Below, piece by piece: positions 16,224 through 19,624 of a stretch of 19,624 nucleotides of DNA. The stretch is from contig RFOZ01000021.1 in the NCBI GenBank assembly GCA_009926405.1, positions 1 to 19,624 on the forward strand. Direction: 5' to 3'. The notes beneath the pieces are model-generated. The model was given only the letters and a program-made list of their open reading frames with translations, was not told where the DNA came from and made no database searches. Position 1 is the first letter of the stretch, and each line of letters starts with the position of its first letter. This stretch comes from Cytophagia bacterium. Its GTDB lineage: Bacteria; Bacteroidota; Bacteroidia; UBA7662. Both the position numbers and the translations under genes were made by a program.

Positions 16224-17201
16224 TTAATGGGATTTGACTTTGACTTCAAACAAATGACTAATGGACGAAAATTCGCGAACACTCCGAATGGACTGTGCAA
16301 AAAGATCAGCTACCGACAAGACTTTGACTTTGGAAGTAGATGTGCGCAATGGTATCGTATCGGTAATTACCAATTCCGTTAGGGCGGAATCCTGAATACG
16401 AGCCGTGGCTTCCCCCGACAAGACACCGTGGGTGCAAACGGCCCGAACCGAGGCGGCTCCTTTGCGCATTAATTGATCAGCGACCATCACGATGGTACCG
16501 GCCGTATCAACCAGGTCATCAACAATGACAACGTCCTTGCCTTTGACGTCCCCTATGACCTGTATTTTGGCAACAACATTGGCTCGGGCTCGGGTTTTAT
16601 CGCAGACAATGATGGGGCAATCCAGGTGAGAGGCAAAAAACTTCGCCCGGGCAGCGGCCCCCATATCGGGAGCAGCAATTGCAACCTGATTCAATTTCAG
16701 GGATTTGACATAAGGAACAAAAATCGTACTTGCGTCCAAATGATCGAAAGGGACATTGAAGAAGCCCTGAATCTGAGGAGCGTGTAAATCCATGGTCATG
16801 ACCCGGGTCACCCCGGCTGCTCCGAGCATATCGGCGACCAATCGGGCCCCTATGGGCACCCTTGGTTTGTCCTTCCGGTCCTGACGAGCCAAACCAAAAT
16901 ATGGAATCACCGCCGTGATATAATGAGCAGATGCCCGCTTGCAGGCATCAATCATCAAGAGTAATTCCATCAAATTATCCGCTGGGGCATACGTGCTCTG
17001 GACCAAAAAGACATCGCAACCCCGAACGGATTCGTTGATGACGGGTTGAAATTCCCCGTCCGAAAAGCGCAAAAGGGAAGAATCGCCCAAGGGATCCCCG
17101 TAGGATTGGGCAATGCGACCCCCAAGGTCCAAAGTGGCCTGGCCGGCAAAAATTTTCATGCCGTGGGGGGTCTGAGCAGGGTTTACCTGGGATGATCGCA
17201 T
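16224..17201 (-). CDS. prs: Ribose-phosphate pyrophosphokinase (PRPP synthetase)
   Basis: Transfers pyrophosphate from ATP to ribose 5-phosphate to make PRPP, the precursor of nucleotides, histidine, tryptophan and NAD. It has 325 residues from the ATG at 17201. An internal ATG at 17159 (Met15, MKIFAGQATLDLGG) gives 311 residues, nearer the usual class I length, so the first 14 residues are uncertain. Signatures are FSDGEFQP (47-53), YFGLARQDRKDKPRVPIGAR (101-120), the TMDLHAPQIQGFF metal/ribose site, the flexible loop DKTRARANV (201-209), and the PRPP-binding VVIVDDLVDTAGTI (224-237). It leads prs-rplY-pth with a TAnnTTTG box upstream. A cold-shock gene ends, with a terminator, ahead of it. 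Confidence 0.98.
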   Translation of the reverse strand: MRSSQVNPAQTPHGMKIFAGQATLDLGGRIAQSYGDPLGDSSLLRFSDGEFQPVINESVRGCDVFLVQSTYAPADNLMELLLMIDACKRASAHYITAVIPYFGLARQDRKDKPRVPIGARLVADMLGAAGVTRVMTMDLHAPQIQGFFNVPFDHLDASTIFVPYVKSLKLNQVAIAAPDMGAAARAKFFASHLDCPIIVCDKTRARANVVAKIQVIGDVKGKDVVIVDDLVDTAGTIVMVADQLMRKGAASVRAVCTHGVLSGEATARIQDSALTELVITDTIPLRTSTSKVKVLSVADLFAQSIRSVREFSSISHLFEVKVKSH

Positions 17202-17255
17202 GGTAGGGCGCTGGGATAAAGCTCTTTTGTTCTAGGGAGGGCTTTTAGAGGACGG

Positions 17256-17263
17256 CAAATATA
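17256..17263 (-). promoter_or_regulatory. Bacteroidota-type -7 promoter box for prs operon
   Basis: Read on the minus strand this is TATATTTG, an exact match to the TAnnTTTG consensus of the Bacteroidota primary sigma factor, 55 bases before the longer prs start codon. A TTTG that could be the -33 element lies 28 bases upstream (17295-17292), longer than the usual spacing of about 20, so only the -7 element is well supported. Confidence 0.55.
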
Positions 17264-17293
17264 GGCTCTTCGAGGGGCGGATTTTTGCCTTCA

Positions 17294-17315
17294 AAAGACT
17301 AATTTTTGAGTCTTT
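17294..17315. repeat. Inverted repeat upstream of prs promoter box
   Basis: Perfect 7-base arms AAAGACT (17294-17300) and AGTCTTT (17309-17315) flank an 8-base A/T-rich loop; with one bulged A, the pairing extends by TC/GA outside. It sits about 30 bases upstream of the prs -7 box and is A/T-rich without a T tract, so it looks more like a protein-binding site than a terminator. No regulator is identified in the window. Confidence 0.4.
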
Positions 17316-17386
17316 GAGGGGGGCTTTGAAGAGAATTGAAAAAGTCCATGGGGAGCCGATGGGGGGCTGTTTGGCCACTCTATCCC

Positions 17387-17411
17387 AAAAAAAAACCGCC
17401 CCGAAGGGCGG
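17387..17411 (-). terminator. Intrinsic terminator of the cold-shock gene
   Basis: On the minus strand a perfect 6-base-pair stem CCGCCC/GGGCGG closes a TTCG loop, giving a C(UUCG)G-type very stable hairpin, followed by nine T residues. It lies 28 bases past the cold-shock stop codon and ahead of prs on the same strand, so it separates the two transcription units. Nothing comparable is seen elsewhere in the window. Confidence 0.93.
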
Positions 17412-17438
17412 TGGTGAGCGGTGGTTGCAACGTCCGGA

Positions 17439-17636
17439 TTATTCCTGGATCAATTTGACATTCACAGCATTAAGACCTTTACGGCCTTCTTTGAGCTCAA
17501 AATTGACGCGGTCGTTTTCACGGACTTTGTCGATGAGCCCTGTTGCGTGCACAAAATATTCTGTGCCGCTGTTCTCCTCCCGGATGAAACCAAAACCTTT
17601 GGTCTGGTTGAAGAACTTTACAATTCCTTCGTTCAT
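17439..17636 (-). CDS. Cold-shock domain protein (CspA family)
   Basis: Single cold-shock domain of 65 residues that binds single-stranded nucleic acid and acts as an RNA chaperone. RNP1 (KGFGFI, 14-19) and RNP2 (YFVHA, 27-31) are intact, with the usual MNEGIVKFFNQTKGFGFI opening. It is slightly short but within the family range, and monocistronic: an A/T-rich 77-base divergent region lies upstream and a strong terminator downstream. Whether it is cold-induced or constitutive cannot be told. Confidence 0.96.
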   Translation of the reverse strand: MNEGIVKFFNQTKGFGFIREENSGTEYFVHATGLIDKVRENDRVNFELKEGRKGLNAVNVKLIQE

Positions 17637-17713
17637 GATTAATTAAAATTTAAGTGCGCAAGATATAAAAATCTTCGTGCTTTTGACTGAATTTTGATAT
17701 AAATCCTAAAATC
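17637..17713. promoter_or_regulatory. A/T-rich divergent promoter region, csp and T9SS cargo gene
   Basis: This 77-base gap must serve both divergent genes. It holds a short inverted repeat AAGAT/ATCTT (17660-17664 and 17671-17675) that would lie in the leader or promoter of the cold-shock gene. I find no full TAnnTTTG match on either strand; the nearest on the minus strand is TATATCTTG with one extra base. Promoter presence is inferred from gene orientation. Confidence 0.35.
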
Positions 17714-18541
17714 GTGAAAAAAACCCCTTATTTGCTTGCTATTGCCGCAGCCGCCTTGGTTGTTTCTTTTGGCCTTGATGCATTGAACCCTTTAATTGGC
17801 AATCCCACAGGGGCCCCGGCGGGTCGAAGCGGTGGTCCTGCGGAGGGCGGGGCAACGTGCGCTGCCGGTGGTTGCCACAGCCCAGCATCCAATACCGTGG
17901 TAAGCACGCTGATTAGCGCAAGCCCCTCCCTGGCATCGGGTTATATCCCCGGAGCAACCTATTCCATCACCATCTCCGTCTCGGGTAGCGGTTCCAAGGG
18001 TTTTCAATTCAGTGCCCAATCATCCACCGGTAGCCCTCTGGGCACGCTGACGGTACCAGCGTCCCTTCAAATCCTCCAAAATCGCTGGGTCACCCACCGT
18101 TCAGCCAGCAGCATGTCGCCGTCAACCTGGACCTTCAACTGGGTTGCTCCAGCCTCCGGCAGCGGGACCGTTGGCTTTTATGCCTGCGGTATATCGGGTC
18201 GCAATACAAGTTTAGTGCGGCAGACCCTGAACGTCCCTCAGAGCACCGTCTCGGTTAACGAAATCGCTCAGCGCAGCCAACTTCGTTGCTGGCCTCAGCC
18301 CGCTCGCAATGAAATCAACCTCCGCTGGGAGCAGGAGGCGCCCGCCCAAGCTCGCTGGGAAATCCTGACCATGGACGGCAAGTCGGCCCAGCGATGGCCA
18401 TTCCAAAACCTGGAATCCGGTTCGCTCCAAGAACGACTCGACCTTAACGGCTTGAATTTGGCTTCAGGAACTTATCACCTACGCCTTTTGGATAACCATG
18501 GTCAAAGCCTTTTGAGGCAAAAAATCATCGTTCACCCCTAA
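17714..18541 (+). CDS. T9SS-exported protein with choice-of-anchor V-like domain
   Basis: Secreted or cell-surface protein of 275 residues from a GTG start. A signal peptide or anchor is followed by TGAPAGRSGGPAEGGATCAA and GGCHSP, where Cys49, Cys54 and His55 form a CX4CH motif. Members of the choice-of-anchor V-like group usually show TGAP...C..CH there, a c-type haem-like motif, so two extra residues lie between the Cys pair. The beta-rich middle (GYIPGATYSITISVSGSG, GFQFSAQSS, WVTHRS, TWTFNWVAPASGSGTVGFYA) fits that domain. The final 80 or so residues (WPQPARNEINL ... LASGTYHLRLLDNHGQSLL ... KIIVHP) are a typical type A T9SS sorting domain, removed on export. It stands alone between csp and the convergent rluB-type gene. 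Function unknown; haem binding is possible but unproven. Confidence 0.85.
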   Translation: MKKTPYLLAIAAAALVVSFGLDALNPLIGNPTGAPAGRSGGPAEGGATCAAGGCHSPASNTVVSTLISASPSLASGYIPGATYSITISVSGSGSKGFQFSAQSSTGSPLGTLTVPASLQILQNRWVTHRSASSMSPSTWTFNWVAPASGSGTVGFYACGISGRNTSLVRQTLNVPQSTVSVNEIAQRSQLRCWPQPARNEINLRWEQEAPAQARWEILTMDGKSAQRWPFQNLESGSLQERLDLNGLNLASGTYHLRLLDNHGQSLLRQKIIVHP

Positions 18542-18555
18542 GGATCGGCGAAGTT

Positions 18556-19624
18556 TTAAAAGACTTTCTTACCAGCCTTGAGAAAGCGAACTTCCTTCTC
18601 ACTTAGGTAGCGCCAATGGCCCCGAGGTAGGTCTTTTTTGGTTAGACCAGCATAGGAAACCCGATCCAATCGCTGAACTTCATAACCAAGGTGTTCAAAA
18701 ATTCGGCGAACAATTCTGTTTTTGCCACTATGCAAAGAAAGGCCTACTAGTTTTTTGTCCCTTGGTTCAGGCCAGGCCAAAGCATCCACCCGTGCCAGCC
18801 CGTCTTCGAGAGGAAGGCCCTCCAAAACTTGAGAGAAATGGTTCTGAGACAGCGGTTTATCTAGCTCAACAGCATAAATTTTGGGTATTTCCGAAGAAGG
18901 GTGGGTCAGTTTTTGAATTAAATCACCATCGTTGGTCAAAAGCAATAAACCGGTTGTGTTACGGTCCAAGCGACCAGCAGGAACAATGCGTTCACTGGTT
19001 GCGTCTTCAACCAATTCCATCACGGTTCGGCGATTTTCGGGATCATCCATCGTGGTGATATAATCCTTAGGCTTGTTTAACAAAACATACACATAGCGAC
19101 GAAGGGTCAATATTTCACCGTCGTAACGGACCACATCATCTTCATTGACCTTTGTGCCCAAAACATCGGCAACTTGTTCGTTAATGGTAATCCGTCCAGC
19201 GCTAATCAACTCATCGGCGGTTCGCCTTGAACAAAGCCCTGATAGGGACACATAGCGATTGACGCGCATTGGCCAAACCAAGGAATCACCGGATTTGCCC
19301 GCTTTGGGCTTGGTTCGGGGTCTGGTCTTGGCGATAGGTTCAGATTCGGGTTCAGGACCAAAATCCTGGGTTAAGTTTTGAAGCTGTAATTCGTTCCACT
19401 CGGCAGCCAAGTCGAGGCCCGGTGTCCTGTCCATGTCTTCCAAGTTTTTCTTGAGCCGATCGATTCGCTGGGATTTGGGAACGGGACGATCGCCGTTGGT
19501 TGGGCGAGACGGACGATCACCAGAAAACGAACGAGCCGGGCGGGCCGGACGGTCGGGTCGGTCGCCGTAAGACGGGCGAGACGGACGGTCGGGTCGGTCG
19601 CCGTAAGACGGGCGAGACGGACGG
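18556..19624 (-). CDS. RNA pseudouridine synthase, RluB/RsuA family (5' partial)
   Basis: Isomerises a specific uridine in rRNA, most likely 23S (RluB type) by similarity. An S4 RNA-binding domain (VNRYVSLSGLCSRRTADELI) precedes the catalytic domain, with the active-site Asp in VPAGRLDRNTTGLLLLTNDG and the later HSGKNRIVRRIFEHLGYEVQ. The frame stays open past the TTG at 19443 to the window end, so the protein has a long N-terminal extension, basic and rich in Arg, Pro, Ser and Gly, with tandem RPSRPSYGDRPD units; the start lies outside. Such disordered tails are common in Bacteroidota members of this family. Its stop is 14 bases from the convergent T9SS cargo stop. The choice between RluB, RsuA and RluE targets is inferred. 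Confidence 0.92.
   Translation of the reverse strand, partial: RPSRPSYGDRPDRPSRPSYGDRPDRPARPARSFSGDRPSRPTNGDRPVPKSQRIDRLKKNLEDMDRTPGLDLAAEWNELQLQNLTQDFGPEPESEPIAKTRPRTKPKAGKSGDSLVWPMRVNRYVSLSGLCSRRTADELISAGRITINEQVADVLGTKVNEDDVVRYDGEILTLRRYVYVLLNKPKDYITTMDDPENRRTVMELVEDATSERIVPAGRLDRNTTGLLLLTNDGDLIQKLTHPSSEIPKIYAVELDKPLSQNHFSQVLEGLPLEDGLARVDALAWPEPRDKKLVGLSLHSGKNRIVRRIFEHLGYEVQRLDRVSYAGLTKKDLPRGHWRYLSEKEVRFLKAGKKVF
19548..19624 (-). repeat. 36-base perfect tandem repeat in the rluB-type 5' region
   Basis: Two identical 36-base units (19548-19583 and 19584-19619), with a third beginning at 19620 and running off the window, encode the 12-residue unit RPSRPSYGDRPD in the N-terminal tail. Diverged copies (RPARPARSFSGD, RPSRPTNGDRPV) continue downstream to about 19480. 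Nucleotide identity between units suggests recent duplication or slippage. Confidence 0.9.

Noticed and set aside
17202..17438. A further small gene in the prs-csp gap
   Set aside because: Short plus-strand frames there cover the terminator and run into the antisense of csp; no conserved protein features are visible.
19548..19624. Direct repeats at the right edge as a CRISPR array
   Set aside because: The units are contiguous with no spacers and are in frame inside a coding region.

Overview
The window is an ordinary, densely packed stretch of chromosome from a Bacteroidota bacterium, probably Flavobacteriia or a nearby class. Four things point there: a secreted protein ending in a type IX secretion (T9SS) type A sorting domain, a TAnnTTTG-type promoter box ahead of prs, the prs-rplY-pth gene order, and an rluB-type pseudouridine synthase with a long Arg/Pro-rich repeat tail at its N-terminus. 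Base composition is about half G+C by eye, fairly high for the phylum. Both ends of the window cut genes (nrdA on the left, rluB on the right). No stretch longer than 300 bases lacks a gene; the longest gap, 17202-17438, holds a terminator, an inverted repeat and a promoter box.

Layout. (1) 2-2416 +: nrdA, the class Ia ribonucleotide reductase large subunit, lacking its 5' end. (2) 5816-2444 -: a tightly coupled operon mnmH(selU)-selD-DEAD-box RNA helicase, in which both junctions are 4-base ATGA overlaps. SelD makes selenophosphate and MnmH uses it to put selenium on tRNA wobble uridines; the helicase is translated from the same message. (3) 5895-12544 +: a tripartite efflux operon of a TetR-family regulator, a TolC-like outer-membrane channel, a lipoprotein periplasmic adaptor and an RND pump. 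Two of its three junctions are ATGA overlaps. A palindrome in the short divergent gap before tetR is a candidate operator. (4) 12597-14943 +: an oligoendopeptidase F-like M3 metallopeptidase followed by a fumarylacetoacetate hydrolase-family enzyme that starts 26 bases inside it. (5) 17201-14940 -: prs-rplY-pth, the housekeeping set for PRPP synthesis, ribosomal protein bL25 and peptidyl-tRNA hydrolase, with a candidate promoter upstream of prs. (6) 17636-17439 -: a cold-shock protein with a clear intrinsic terminator that separates it from prs. (7) 17714-18541 +: a T9SS-exported protein with a choice-of-anchor V-like domain and an unusual CX4CH motif. (8) 18556-19624 -: an rluB-type pseudouridine synthase, 5' incomplete.

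I found no CRISPR array, tRNA, rRNA, insertion sequence, prophage or defence island. I see no convincing undescribed multi-gene system. The points most worth checking are the selenium-tRNA/helicase coupling, the CX4CH motif of the T9SS cargo, the Walker A variant in MnmH, the tandem repeat at the RND/peptidase junction, the candidate TetR operator and the expandable repeat in the rluB-type gene.
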